From assembly GCF_015714725.1 (NCBI RefSeq), contig NZ_WBKM01000118.1:29302-93301 (forward strand): a DNA stretch of 64,000 nt, given 5' to 3'. The stretch is from Nostoc sp. WHI (lineage in GTDB: Bacteria; Cyanobacteriota; Cyanobacteriia; Cyanobacteriales; Nostocaceae). Position numbers and translations under genes: made by a program. Positions 27,687 through 37,063 of the stretch are shown one piece after another; positions within the stretch are counted from its first letter, which is position 1, and the number at the start of each line of letters is the position of its first letter. The notes under the pieces were generated by a model that was given only the letters and a program-made list of their open reading frames with translations, had not been told where the DNA came from and searched no databases.

Positions 27687-28390
27687 TTGCTAGTCGCCCA
27701 GAATCCAGAATCCAGCATAGATTCTGACTTCTTTCTGTACAGATGCGATGAATCGCGTCTGTACTTCTGAATTCTTTCTCATAACATTATGATAAGCATC
27801 GTGAATATTGATTAATAAAACGGAATTATTTAGAGTGAAATTGATTAACTTTAAGTGCCAGCAGCTAATTCTGAGTTTAGGCTTGTCTGCTACTGATTAT
27901 TGCCTATGAAGAGTGCTGAGTTCCGTTAGCGATAGCGGGGCGTTTAGCCCGTGCTGAGTGCTGAGTGAAAAGACCGCCCACACTCTTGCTGGTATCAACC
28001 TTCTCTTTATAAGAAGATTCCGCGCCACTTGCGGGCGGGGCTTTTACCGTAGTGCTGAGTGCTGAGTACTTCTTAAATTTACTTAGCACTGAGTTGATCA
28101 AAAATGGTTTAGCGCTAAACCTCCGCAATTGCCAGACTCTGTGGCATTGGACATTAGTTAATAATCAATAGTTCTTCTTGCCCTGCTTCTCCATTCCGCA
28201 ATTTGTCAGGAATTGGCTGCCAATATCTGAAATATTTATCTAATATACGTCACAATTAATACTGCCACCAAAATTGACTGATAAAACTACAATCTAATGT
28301 AGGTCTACTAAAATCAGGGGCAGCCAATTGTGGCACCTGGAATCTTAGTGGCTAAAAGCACCTTGGAACGGGAATTAAGGAACTTCCACT
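27687..28390. other. Intergenic region rich in dispersed repeats
   Basis: About 700 bp with no convincing gene. It holds GTGCTGAGTGCTGAGT-type direct repeats, a 34-bp element at 27925-27958 that recurs inside the YraN gene at 59184-59217, and a stretch with CAGAATCCAGAATCCAG. A 74-codon minus-strand frame here is built from these repeats and is not called. Confidence 0.6.
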
Positions 28391-30385
28391 ATGCTGATTT
28401 GCCCTCAGTGTAAATTTGAAAACCCCAATACAAACAAATTCTGTCAGAACTGTGGCACATCGCTAACTCACAAGGTCTGTCCTGAATGTAGTACCGATGT
28501 AGCTGTGAATGTACAACATTGTCATAACTGTGGCACAGAATGCGGAACAGTGTTTTGGGCAATTATTGCTAAAGAACCGACTAGGGACTTAGAAGTAGGG
28601 CAAGATCAGGAAGATGGAGGAGACGATGGGGAAAATTTTACCTTGTCCTCCTTGCCTCCCTCATCTCCTCTACCCCCTAGTTCTCAAATTGCATTAGGCT
28701 CCTATTTAGACTCTCAGCAACGCTATAAATTGTTAGATGCGTTACCTACTCTGGAAAAAATTACTGAGGTAGAGGCGAGAGTTTTAGACTGCCGACCATA
28801 TCAAATATCGCCTCTTGAGGCAATAGTAGTAAGTCAAGAATCAGATGTAGTAACGTCATCAGTGGAAGCAAGTGAAATTCCTAGCCTTGCTAAACTTTAT
28901 ATTACTTTACAATCAGAAGGTCAGCGAGGGATACCGCCAATTCACGATGCTTGGCAGCAGGATGATCTACAGGTAGTACTAATTGAAGACCGTTCCGATT
29001 GGCAGCATTTACTCGACCTGTGGAAAGAAGAAACAACGAGTTCGTTAAAAATTTTACACTGGTGTTATCAAATGACCCAACTTTGGGCATTATTAGAATC
29101 AGTGAATTGTCATCAAAGCCTCTTAGATTTGTCAAATTTGCGATTGGATGAAGACCAAACGCTGGCGCTACAAAGGTTGTATATAAAATCATGGAATTGT
29201 CAGTCCGCCACCGAGTCGCCAGAAGATGCACCAGCCCAAACATCTGTGATTCCAGAGCAACCATTAACCATCCAAGCTTTGGGGCGGGTTTGGCAAGCGC
29301 TATTTAGACAGTCTCAGCGCACTCAATTTGGCTCTGTAGTGCAGATGTTGGGGGATTTAGAGGTAGGCAAGATTCAGACGATCGCACAGTTGCGATCGCG
29401 TTTGGAAGAAATTTCTATTGAACTGGAAGCACTAGGAACCGCAAATTTGCCTCCAATAACGGAGGAACATATCGCTGTGCCTACTATTCCCCAATCAGAT
29501 GAGCCAGAAGATATCATCAGCAAAACTGATGATATGCCAACTGTTGTGCTAGCGATGCAGTTAAGTAGCTTGGAAGATGCAGGACGCACAGATGTGGGGC
29601 GTCAACGTCATCATAACGAAGACTACTTTGGCATTGAAACAAAAATTAACAAGCTGGAGTTGCCCAAAAGTCGAGTGCTGCAAGGGCATGGTTTGTATAT
29701 TCTCTGTGATGGTATGGGTGGACACGCTGGCGGCGAGATCGCCAGTGAGTTAGCAGTCAACACCCTACGGCAATACTTTCAAGAACACTGGATTGCAAAC
29801 CAACTGCCAACAGAAGACAGGATTCGTGAGGCAGTGTATTTAGCCAATGAAGCAATTTACAAGCTCAATCAACAAGATGCCCGTTCTGGAGTGGGGCGTA
29901 TGGGTACAACTCTAGTCATGCTCTTAATTCAAGATACTCAAGCAGTAGTTGCTCATGTGGGAGATAGCCGTCTCTATCGCTTGACGCGCAAGCGGGGACT
30001 GGAACAAGTTACAGAGGATCACGAAGTCGGGCAACGGGAAATTACACGAGGAGTAGAAGCAACCATAGCTTACGCTCGCCCTGATGCCTACCAACTCACC
30101 CAAGCTTTGGGGCCTCGTGACGAAAATGCGATTAATCCCGATGTGGACTTTTTCGACATCAATGAAGATACCCTTCTGCTGTTGGCATCGGACGGTCTAT
30201 CAGATAATGATTTACTAGAAACTCATTGGCAAACTCACTTAGAACCTTTACTTAGTTCTGGCGCTAACTTAGAACGGGGCGTTACAGACTTAATTGACTT
30301 AGCAAACCAACACAATGGTCACGACAACATTACTGCTATACTTGTTCGGGCAAAAGTGCGGCCAAATCTCGAAAGTCAAAAATAA
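28391..30385 (+). CDS. PP2C-type protein phosphatase with zinc-ribbon N-terminus
   Basis: 664 aa. Residues 1-50 form a double zinc ribbon: ICPQCKFENPNTNKFCQNCG, then CPECSTDV and CHNCG. A variable middle region of about 330 residues may be a degenerate kinase-like or scaffold part. The C-terminal 250 residues are a PP2C (PPM) phosphatase: AGRTDVGRQRHHNEDYFG, LCDGMGGHAGGE, AHVGDSRLYRLT, DHEVGQ, LLLASDGLSDND, and NGHDNITAILV. It removes phosphate from Ser/Thr. It lies 80 bp before an FHA-kinase on the same strand, so the two likely act on shared targets. Confidence 0.9.
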   Translation: MLICPQCKFENPNTNKFCQNCGTSLTHKVCPECSTDVAVNVQHCHNCGTECGTVFWAIIAKEPTRDLEVGQDQEDGGDDGENFTLSSLPPSSPLPPSSQIALGSYLDSQQRYKLLDALPTLEKITEVEARVLDCRPYQISPLEAIVVSQESDVVTSSVEASEIPSLAKLYITLQSEGQRGIPPIHDAWQQDDLQVVLIEDRSDWQHLLDLWKEETTSSLKILHWCYQMTQLWALLESVNCHQSLLDLSNLRLDEDQTLALQRLYIKSWNCQSATESPEDAPAQTSVIPEQPLTIQALGRVWQALFRQSQRTQFGSVVQMLGDLEVGKIQTIAQLRSRLEEISIELEALGTANLPPITEEHIAVPTIPQSDEPEDIISKTDDMPTVVLAMQLSSLEDAGRTDVGRQRHHNEDYFGIETKINKLELPKSRVLQGHGLYILCDGMGGHAGGEIASELAVNTLRQYFQEHWIANQLPTEDRIREAVYLANEAIYKLNQQDARSGVGRMGTTLVMLLIQDTQAVVAHVGDSRLYRLTRKRGLEQVTEDHEVGQREITRGVEATIAYARPDAYQLTQALGPRDENAINPDVDFFDINEDTLLLLASDGLSDNDLLETHWQTHLEPLLSSGANLERGVTDLIDLANQHNGHDNITAILVRAKVRPNLESQK

Positions 30386-30465
30386 ATGGCGACTGGGGAT
30401 CGGGGAAATAATTTCTCTAATCCCTAATCCCTACTCCCTGTTCCTCTTAGCTTTTAGGTTGTATT

Positions 30466-31749
30466 GTGGTTAGTCTGACTTTGTTAGAACCGCAACAGAA
30501 AACGCCCCTCCAGCAGTGGTGCTTTGAGAACTCCTCCATAATTCGGATTGGTCGAGCGGTAGATAATCACGTTGTTTTAACTGATAGTTTAGTTTCCCGG
30601 CATCATCTAGAACTCAGACAAGTCGGTTCTGCCAGTGATGGCGGTGCTTGGCAGCTAATTAGTCAAGGTACAAATGGGACTTTTCTCAACGGTATCCTTG
30701 TGATTCAGAGTCCGTTACCAGATAATTCTCTTTTACAACTGGCACAGGGAGGCCCAATACTGCAATTCCAAATTCAGGAGGTAACAGCACTAGAAACTGG
30801 ATTGCGATCGCAGCAAAAAATGCAAGGGGTAGAAGAAAACGCTGCTGCAACACTCTACTCAGCCCCAGTTAGAGGAAATTCATCCTCCACTTGCACGCAC
30901 GCAGGCAACCCCCCGAACAATCTGTTTTGCATCCACTGCGGTCAACCTCTCTCAGTACAACAGAGAATTCGCCATTATCAGGTGTTGCGAACTCTCGGAC
31001 AAGGAGGTATGGGTACTACTTATCTCGCTTGGGATGCGGCTGGTCAGGTTGCGGGTATCTCACAACTGCTGGTGTTGAAACAAATGAATGCTGATATGGT
31101 GAAAATTGCCAAAGCTCAAGAATTATTTGAGCGCGAGGCGTATACTCTCAAATCCCTTAACTATCCTGGAATTCCCAAGTATTACGATTTTTTTGTAGAA
31201 GACGGAAAAAAATACCTGGCAATGGAACTAATCCACGGACAAGATTTGGAGAAACGTGTCTACAGCACTGGGCCGGTTACGCCAAGTCAAGCGATCGCTT
31301 GGATGATCCAAACCTGCGATATCTTAGACTATCTTCATAGCCAAAGCCTGCCACTAATTCACCGCGATATTAAACCCGCCAACTTAATGGTGCGAAGTTC
31401 TTCAAATCACATAGTAGTGCTGGATTTTGGCGCAGTTAAAGAAATTGGCACAATGCCCGGTACTCGAATTGGTGCAGAAGGTTACTGCGCTCCTGAACAA
31501 GAACGAGGACAACCTTTAACTCAATCTGATTTGTATGCAATTGGGCCAACGCTGATTTTTCTGCTCACAGGCGAAAACCCCTTCAAGTATTACCGCCAAC
31601 GAGGGCGAAACTTCAGGTTTGATGTGGCAAAGGTTCCCACCATTAGTTCCCAATTAAGAGATGTTATTGACCGCGTTACAGAACCATTGCCACGCGATCG
31701 CTACCAAACTGCAAAGGAATTAGCTGCGGCGTTAGCTGCTTGCCAATAA
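30466..31749 (+). CDS. FHA-domain serine/threonine protein kinase with zinc ribbon
   Basis: 427 aa, GTG start. Residues about 20-105 are an FHA phosphothreonine-binding domain (IRIGRAVDNHVVLTDSLVSRHH, GTNGTFLNG). A zinc-ribbon half, CTHAG...FCIHCGQPL, sits at about 146-165. The kinase domain begins with LGQGGMGTTYLAWD, invariant Lys in LVLKQM, catalytic loop LIHRDIKPANLM, DFG in VLDFGAVK, and APEQERGQ. The sequence looks fully active. The upstream PP2C phosphatase has a similar zinc ribbon, supporting a matched kinase-phosphatase pair. Confidence 0.9.
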   Translation: MVSLTLLEPQQKTPLQQWCFENSSIIRIGRAVDNHVVLTDSLVSRHHLELRQVGSASDGGAWQLISQGTNGTFLNGILVIQSPLPDNSLLQLAQGGPILQFQIQEVTALETGLRSQQKMQGVEENAAATLYSAPVRGNSSSTCTHAGNPPNNLFCIHCGQPLSVQQRIRHYQVLRTLGQGGMGTTYLAWDAAGQVAGISQLLVLKQMNADMVKIAKAQELFEREAYTLKSLNYPGIPKYYDFFVEDGKKYLAMELIHGQDLEKRVYSTGPVTPSQAIAWMIQTCDILDYLHSQSLPLIHRDIKPANLMVRSSSNHIVVLDFGAVKEIGTMPGTRIGAEGYCAPEQERGQPLTQSDLYAIGPTLIFLLTGENPFKYYRQRGRNFRFDVAKVPTISSQLRDVIDRVTEPLPRDRYQTAKELAAALAACQ

Positions 31750-31790
31750 AGGTACTTGGACTAGGAACTCTAAAAGAACATTTCCAATAC

Positions 31791-32009
31791 TTATTGTTCA
31801 TCCCAAGTTTCTACAGCTAGCAATTCACTAACTGGGTCTTGCATACTAAAGCCAAAGTCTAGCAGTTCCTTTTTCCAGTGCTGCCATTCATTACCATAGA
31901 GCAAAGCGATTTTCCAGATGCTATCGCTTGGCTTGATAATGTTCGATTCTATGAGTGATTGCACGTTACGTTGCAATTTCACCATTGGGTGAATCACTTT
32001 TTGAGTCAT
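31791..32009 (-). CDS. Small conserved cyanobacterial protein (DUF4327-like)
   Basis: 72 aa, MTQKVIHPMVKLQRNVQSLI then IIKPSDSIWKIALLYGNEWQ and SMQDPVSELLAVETWDE. This strongly patterned sequence resembles a short family found only in cyanobacteria (DUF4327, from memory). No function known. It converges with the FHA-kinase gene. Confidence 0.7.
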   Translation of the reverse strand: MTQKVIHPMVKLQRNVQSLIESNIIKPSDSIWKIALLYGNEWQHWKKELLDFGFSMQDPVSELLAVETWDEQ

Positions 32010-32900
32010 AACCTCGATTCAATTCAGATGTTTGTTGGTAAATGCTTAATTAAAACTGCTTTCCATTCTGCAATTGTTGCCGGATCGTAGAGTGGTGTAA
32101 TTTGGTAAAGCTAGTCTTAACTTTCTAACTATACCATAACAAACCCTACTAAGTTACTCTTAATTTCGGTTTTGTACGGTAATTACCACCACAAAACTTT
32201 AATTACAACAAGCAGTCCTCATATTTCTTACAGAAATTAGGCAAGGGTTGAGCAGGAAGGATTAAGGTATTAGCGGGTAAGGGATATTTCTATTTTCCTT
32301 TTTCCTCTATACCTTTACCCTTTTTCCACAAGAGTACAACAGTACCTTTGGTAAGATATCTGTTGTGGAGGCCGAGCAAAATAATTAGTCATCCGGGAAG
32401 TTGCACTAAGTAGTGTAACTGAGGACGACTGGGAAAATTTTATTTGTTTTAGTCACGAAAAATATGTGTGCTTGTCAAAGAACCCATAGGAAAGGGGCTA
32501 GTTTGAACGTTTTTGATTTACAGTGAAATTTGCAATTGAGTAGAAATGTCTACTGTTTTTGTTTATTTAAACGTTATTAAGAATATCGCAAACATCTGGA
32601 CATTAGGCAGAATTATCGCAAATCTTTATATAATTTTAATGTTTCGTCCAGTGAATAAGACCTGGATGGTTGGCTGTGTCTATGCACAGGAGAAGGTTTT
32701 GCTTTGAAGCATAGGGGCGATGCCTACGGCGGTAAACTACGCATGGGTATACCATAAACTTCTCTCATCTTCAGAGTCAGGATTTGAAGTTTGTGTAAAA
32801 AGTTTCTAGCGAAGATGTTAGTTTCTGTTGAGCAGGTGGGTATCCTCAGAACGGGAGGCTTGCTAATACCTAAGTATTTATTACAGCAAGTGTGTGAGGC
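32010..32900. other. Long intergenic region upstream of the TPR/glycosyltransferase genes
   Basis: About 890 bp with no credible ORF. It contains a TATAATT-type A/T-rich stretch near 32625 and the dispersed 26-bp repeat GCGATGCC...AACTACGC at 32717-32742. I found no tRNA or known RNA. A promoter for the plus-strand operon is expected in the last 200 bp. Confidence 0.5.
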
Positions 32901-33299
32901 ATGGCTGGTGCAGACGAAGAATACTTAATTACCCGCAAAAAGCAGATTGGGCGGCGACAAAAGATTGTTACGATAGTATCGTTGTTCTCGTTTTTTGGTT
33001 CTACAGTATTTGCAGTCATTCCGGCAATACAACAGGCTAGTCAACCTAAGCCAGCAATTGCGTCTTCTTCTGCTGAGTCAGTACTACAGCAACAAGTGCG
33101 GGGCTACGAGCTGGTTTTACAACGGGAACCAGAAAACCAACTAGCTTTAGAGAAACTGTCTCTGGTGCGGTTGAAATTGAAAGATGCTAAGGGTGCGATC
33201 GCACTTTTGGAGAAGCTGGTGAAGTTGCACCCTGATCGGCAAGATTACAAAGTTGTTTTAGAGCAGATTAAGAAACGAGAGGGTGAGAGCGATCAATAG
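32901..33299 (+). CDS. Membrane-anchored TPR-like protein
   Basis: 132 aa. One membrane helix at about 22-45 (IVTIVSLFSFFGSTVFAVIP) precedes about 1.5-2 tetratricopeptide-type helices (GYELVLQREPENQLALEKLS, DAKGAIALLEKLVKLHPDR). It probably serves protein-protein contacts on one face of the membrane. It lies 29 bp before the large glycosyltransferase gene. Confidence 0.7.
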   Translation: MAGADEEYLITRKKQIGRRQKIVTIVSLFSFFGSTVFAVIPAIQQASQPKPAIASSSAESVLQQQVRGYELVLQREPENQLALEKLSLVRLKLKDAKGAIALLEKLVKLHPDRQDYKVVLEQIKKREGESDQ

Positions 33300-33328
33300 A
33301 GTAGACAACTAAAAAGAAGAATACGAAT

Positions 33329-36300
33329 ATGAATGATAAAATTGCCGATTCTGAGCTTAACAGTTTGATTCCTCCAGAAATTAAAAACGATGAATTTTAT
33401 ACAGCTATTCAAAAGATTGCTAAAGAAGAAGATATAAAAACAGTTCTAGAAATTGGTTCATCTTCAGGGCAAGGAAGTACCGAAGCATTTGTAACAGGGC
33501 TTCGTGAAAACCCTAATAAGCCAATATTGTTTTGCATGGAAGTTTCAAAAGTTAGATTCGCTGAGTTAAAAAATAATTATAAAAATGAATATTTTGTAAA
33601 ATGCTATAATATGTCTTCTGTTCCTGTAAAAAAATTTCCTAATGAAAAGGAAATTATTGATTTTTATAATAGCCATCATACTAATCTAAATCTTTATCCT
33701 CTGGAGCGTGTGCTTAGTTGGCTGCGACAAGATATTGAGTATGTAAATAATTCTGGAGTATCTGATAACGGAATTCAAAAAATTAAAGATGAAAACAACA
33801 TTGATTGTTTTGATTTAGTTTTAATTGACGGTTCAGAATTTACTGGTCAAGCTGAATTAGATGAAATATATGGGGCAAAATTTATTTGTCTAGATGATAT
33901 TACTACGTTTAAAAACTATCAAAATTTCAATCGCCTGTTGAGTGATTCTGACTATATCCTCATTATGTCAAACCAAAATATACGTAATGGTTATGCGATA
34001 TTTCAACGAAGAACAGTAAGCCCAATCAGCTATCAAAATATCCATGATGCCGTCGAATGTATTGAAGGATTCATGGTTACTGGGCAAGAAGAATTCCTTT
34101 TTAATAAGGTGATATCTCTTCCTGAAGATGCTGTTATAGTTGAGATTGGTTCTTTTAAAGGTCGCTCGACAGTTGCTATGGCATATGCTTGCATAGGAAC
34201 CAAACGTAAAATTTATTCTATTGATACATGGGATGGTAATGATGCTGACTTTTCTGAACGACAATTCTTTGAAGTTTGGCAGCAAAATATTCAATTAAAC
34301 GGTCTTGAGCAATATGTAATACCACTACGTGGCTACTCTCATGATGTATTAAAGCGTTGGGATAAATTGACAAATAGTAAAGCTATTGATTTTATTTTTA
34401 TTGATGGCTCTCATCAGTATTTAGATGTTTTAAAAGATTTTGAACTATCGTTTTCATTGGTAAAAAACGGCGGCTGGATAGCATTTCATGATGTTGTACC
34501 CACTTGGCCTGGGCCAGAACGTGTATGGCATAACATTGCTAAACTACGTCTTGTCAACCATGAGTATTCCTCAACGCTAGCGTGTGGTCAAAAAAATTTG
34601 GCTGCTATCACCTCTACCTCAACGCTAGAATTACCAATTGACTTTTTTACTATTGTTCTGAATGGGCAACCGTTTATCCGCTACCACATTGAGATATTCA
34701 AACAACTTCCTTTCAAATGGCATTGGCACATTGTCGAAGGTGTAGCTGAATTAAAGCACGATACTGGATGGAGTCTGAAGCTGGGTGGATATATAAACAA
34801 TGAAATCCATCATCATGGTCGCAGCAATGACAGTACGACAGAATATTTGGATGAATTGACACAGCAATATCCCGACAATATCACAGTTTATCGTAAGCCA
34901 GATGGTGTGTTTTGGGATGGCAAACGGGAAATGGTTAATGAGCCATTGTTAAACATAAATGAAGAATGTTTACTATGGCAAATAGATGCAGATGAATTAT
35001 GGACAGTCGAGCATATTTTAACTGCACGACAGCTGTTTATTGAGAATCCTGATAAAACTGCCGCTTTCTATTGGTGCTGGTATTTTGTAGGAGAAAGAAT
35101 AATTATCAGTACTCGTAATTGTTACGCCCAAAATCCCAGACAAGAGTGGTTGCGAACCTGGAGATACAAGCCAGGTTCAGTGTGGGTAGCACATGAACCA
35201 CCCAGACTAGAAGAACCTTTACCAAATGGTCAATGGCGGGATGTTGCAGCAGTAAACCCTTTTCTGCATCATGAGACTGAAGGGCATGGTTTAGTTTTCC
35301 AACATTTTGCTTATGTAACACCAGAGCAATTACGTTTTAAAGACCAATATTATGGCTATAGGAATGCTGTTTCACAATGGAAAGCTTTGCAGGAGACAAC
35401 TAAATTTCCAGTTCTGCTACGCGAATATTTTTCGTGGGTAAGAGATGAAACAATGGTGGATACCGTTGAATCATGCGGTATAGTACCAATTGCACAAAGA
35501 GAACTCAGCAACAATGGTTGGCGGTTCTTACAACCAGATGAAGTACAGCAAAAAGTTGCACAGATTAGGAAAGAAACACCAATAATTCTGGTTGACGGTG
35601 TGTTTTTCCAACTTTACCAAACTGGTATTGCGCGTGTCTGGAAATCTTTATTAGAAGAATGGGTAAACATAGGGTTTGCTAGGCGTATCGTTGTACTTGA
35701 CCGGGCTGGAACTGCTCCCAAAATTCCCGGTATTAGATATCGCAGCATTCCACAATATGACTATAACAATACTGATGCTGACCGAGAAATGCTACAGCAA
35801 GTTTGCGATGAAGAAGGGACAGATTTATTTATATCTTCCTACTATACAACGCCGACTACAACACCTTCTGTGTTCATGGCTTATGACATGATTCCAGAAA
35901 TTATGGGATGGGATATGAATAATCCCATGTGGCGAGAGAAGCATCATAGTATTCAACATGCATCTGCTTATATAGCAATTTCAGAGTATACGGCGCATGA
36001 CTTGGCACGCTGTTTTACTATACCTCTAGAGTCTATTACTGTTGCTCATTGCGGAGTTAGTAGTACTTTTTCACCAGACAAATCCGAAGAGGTTAATGCT
36101 TTTAAATCAAAATACGGGATTACAAAACCATACTTTATTTTAGTTGGTGGTGGAAGTGGTTATAAAAATAGTATTTTGTTCTTTCAAGCTTTTTCGCAAC
36201 TTGCCAGTAGCTATGGATTTGATATTGTCTTTACAGGAAGCGGTGGTGTATTAGCATCTGAATTTAGAATCTACACATCAGATAGTGTCGTTCATATGTT

Positions 36301-37063
36301 GCAACTCAGCGATGAAGAGTTAGCAACAGCTTACTCTGGTGCTGTGGCACTGGTTTATCCTTCTAAGTATGAAGGTTTTGGAATGCCTCTGATTGAAGCA
36401 ATGGCTTGTGGTTGTCCTGTTATCACCTGTTCTAATGCCTCAATTCCAGAAGTAGCAGGAGACGCAGCAATATATGTGAATGATGATGATGTGGATGAAC
36501 TTGCAAATGCGCTCTGTGAGGTACAAAAGCCTAGTATTCGTAAGTTATTAATTACTGCGGGTTTGGCACAGGCGAAAAAGTTTTCTTGGTCAAAAATGGC
36601 GCAAACTGTAAGTTATGCCTTGATTAATGCTACTCTCCTGTCTTTAAATCTTAATGAGATTAATTTAATTATTTTCCCAGATTGGTCGCGACCAGAAGAG
36701 TTAGTCGGTTTAGAATTGCAACGAGTGATGAAGACGATCGCCACTGATCCTAATAGTGAAAAAATCACTCTACTTATCGATACTGGTAACATTCCTGGTG
36801 AAGATGCAGAACTGTTTTTATCTAGTGTGGTTATGAATCTTTTGGTAGAGGAAGATTTAGATGTTACCGAAAGATTAGAAATTTCTCTAGTGGAAAACTT
36901 GGCTGATATTCAGTGGGAAGCTTTGCTACCTCGCATCCATGCAAGAATTGTTTTGGAATACGAAGATAAAAACGCGCTGAGTCAAGCAAAAGCAGAAACT
37001 ATCACATCTTACGAAATAGAAGTTTTTAGCGAAGCAAAAGCTGAACAGTTTTTTTTTGCTTGA
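33329..37063 (+). CDS. Methyltransferase-glycosyltransferase fusion (two MTases, GT2-like, GT4)
   Basis: 1244 aa. Residues about 30-230 and 240-430 are two class-I methyltransferase-like domains with glycine-rich first motifs (VLEIGSSSGQGS; IVEIGSFKGRST) and acidic LIDGS/FIDGSHQ motifs. About 430-700 resembles a GT-A-type glycosyltransferase (FFTIVLNGQPFI, WQIDADELW). About 735-1110 is GT4: YFILVGGGSGYKN and YPSKYEGFGMPLIEAMACG with the E-x7-E motif. The last 130 residues are unassigned. Such multi-domain enzymes build surface or protein-linked glycans. Its stop overlaps the next gene's TTG start (TTGA), so the pair is translationally coupled. Confidence 0.85.
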   Translation: MNDKIADSELNSLIPPEIKNDEFYTAIQKIAKEEDIKTVLEIGSSSGQGSTEAFVTGLRENPNKPILFCMEVSKVRFAELKNNYKNEYFVKCYNMSSVPVKKFPNEKEIIDFYNSHHTNLNLYPLERVLSWLRQDIEYVNNSGVSDNGIQKIKDENNIDCFDLVLIDGSEFTGQAELDEIYGAKFICLDDITTFKNYQNFNRLLSDSDYILIMSNQNIRNGYAIFQRRTVSPISYQNIHDAVECIEGFMVTGQEEFLFNKVISLPEDAVIVEIGSFKGRSTVAMAYACIGTKRKIYSIDTWDGNDADFSERQFFEVWQQNIQLNGLEQYVIPLRGYSHDVLKRWDKLTNSKAIDFIFIDGSHQYLDVLKDFELSFSLVKNGGWIAFHDVVPTWPGPERVWHNIAKLRLVNHEYSSTLACGQKNLAAITSTSTLELPIDFFTIVLNGQPFIRYHIEIFKQLPFKWHWHIVEGVAELKHDTGWSLKLGGYINNEIHHHGRSNDSTTEYLDELTQQYPDNITVYRKPDGVFWDGKREMVNEPLLNINEECLLWQIDADELWTVEHILTARQLFIENPDKTAAFYWCWYFVGERIIISTRNCYAQNPRQEWLRTWRYKPGSVWVAHEPPRLEEPLPNGQWRDVAAVNPFLHHETEGHGLVFQHFAYVTPEQLRFKDQYYGYRNAVSQWKALQETTKFPVLLREYFSWVRDETMVDTVESCGIVPIAQRELSNNGWRFLQPDEVQQKVAQIRKETPIILVDGVFFQLYQTGIARVWKSLLEEWVNIGFARRIVVLDRAGTAPKIPGIRYRSIPQYDYNNTDADREMLQQVCDEEGTDLFISSYYTTPTTTPSVFMAYDMIPEIMGWDMNNPMWREKHHSIQHASAYIAISEYTAHDLARCFTIPLESITVAHCGVSSTFSPDKSEEVNAFKSKYGITKPYFILVGGGSGYKNSILFFQAFSQLASSYGFDIVFTGSGGVLASEFRIYTSDSVVHMLQLSDEELATAYSGAVALVYPSKYEGFGMPLIEAMACGCPVITCSNASIPEVAGDAAIYVNDDDVDELANALCEVQKPSIRKLLITAGLAQAKKFSWSKMAQTVSYALINATLLSLNLNEINLIIFPDWSRPEELVGLELQRVMKTIATDPNSEKITLLIDTGNIPGEDAELFLSSVVMNLLVEEDLDVTERLEISLVENLADIQWEALLPRIHARIVLEYEDKNALSQAKAETITSYEIEVFSEAKAEQFFFA

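Noticed and set aside
27904..28128. 74-aa minus-strand ORF
   Set aside because: Made largely of dispersed and GTGCTGAGT repeats; no start signal or family.
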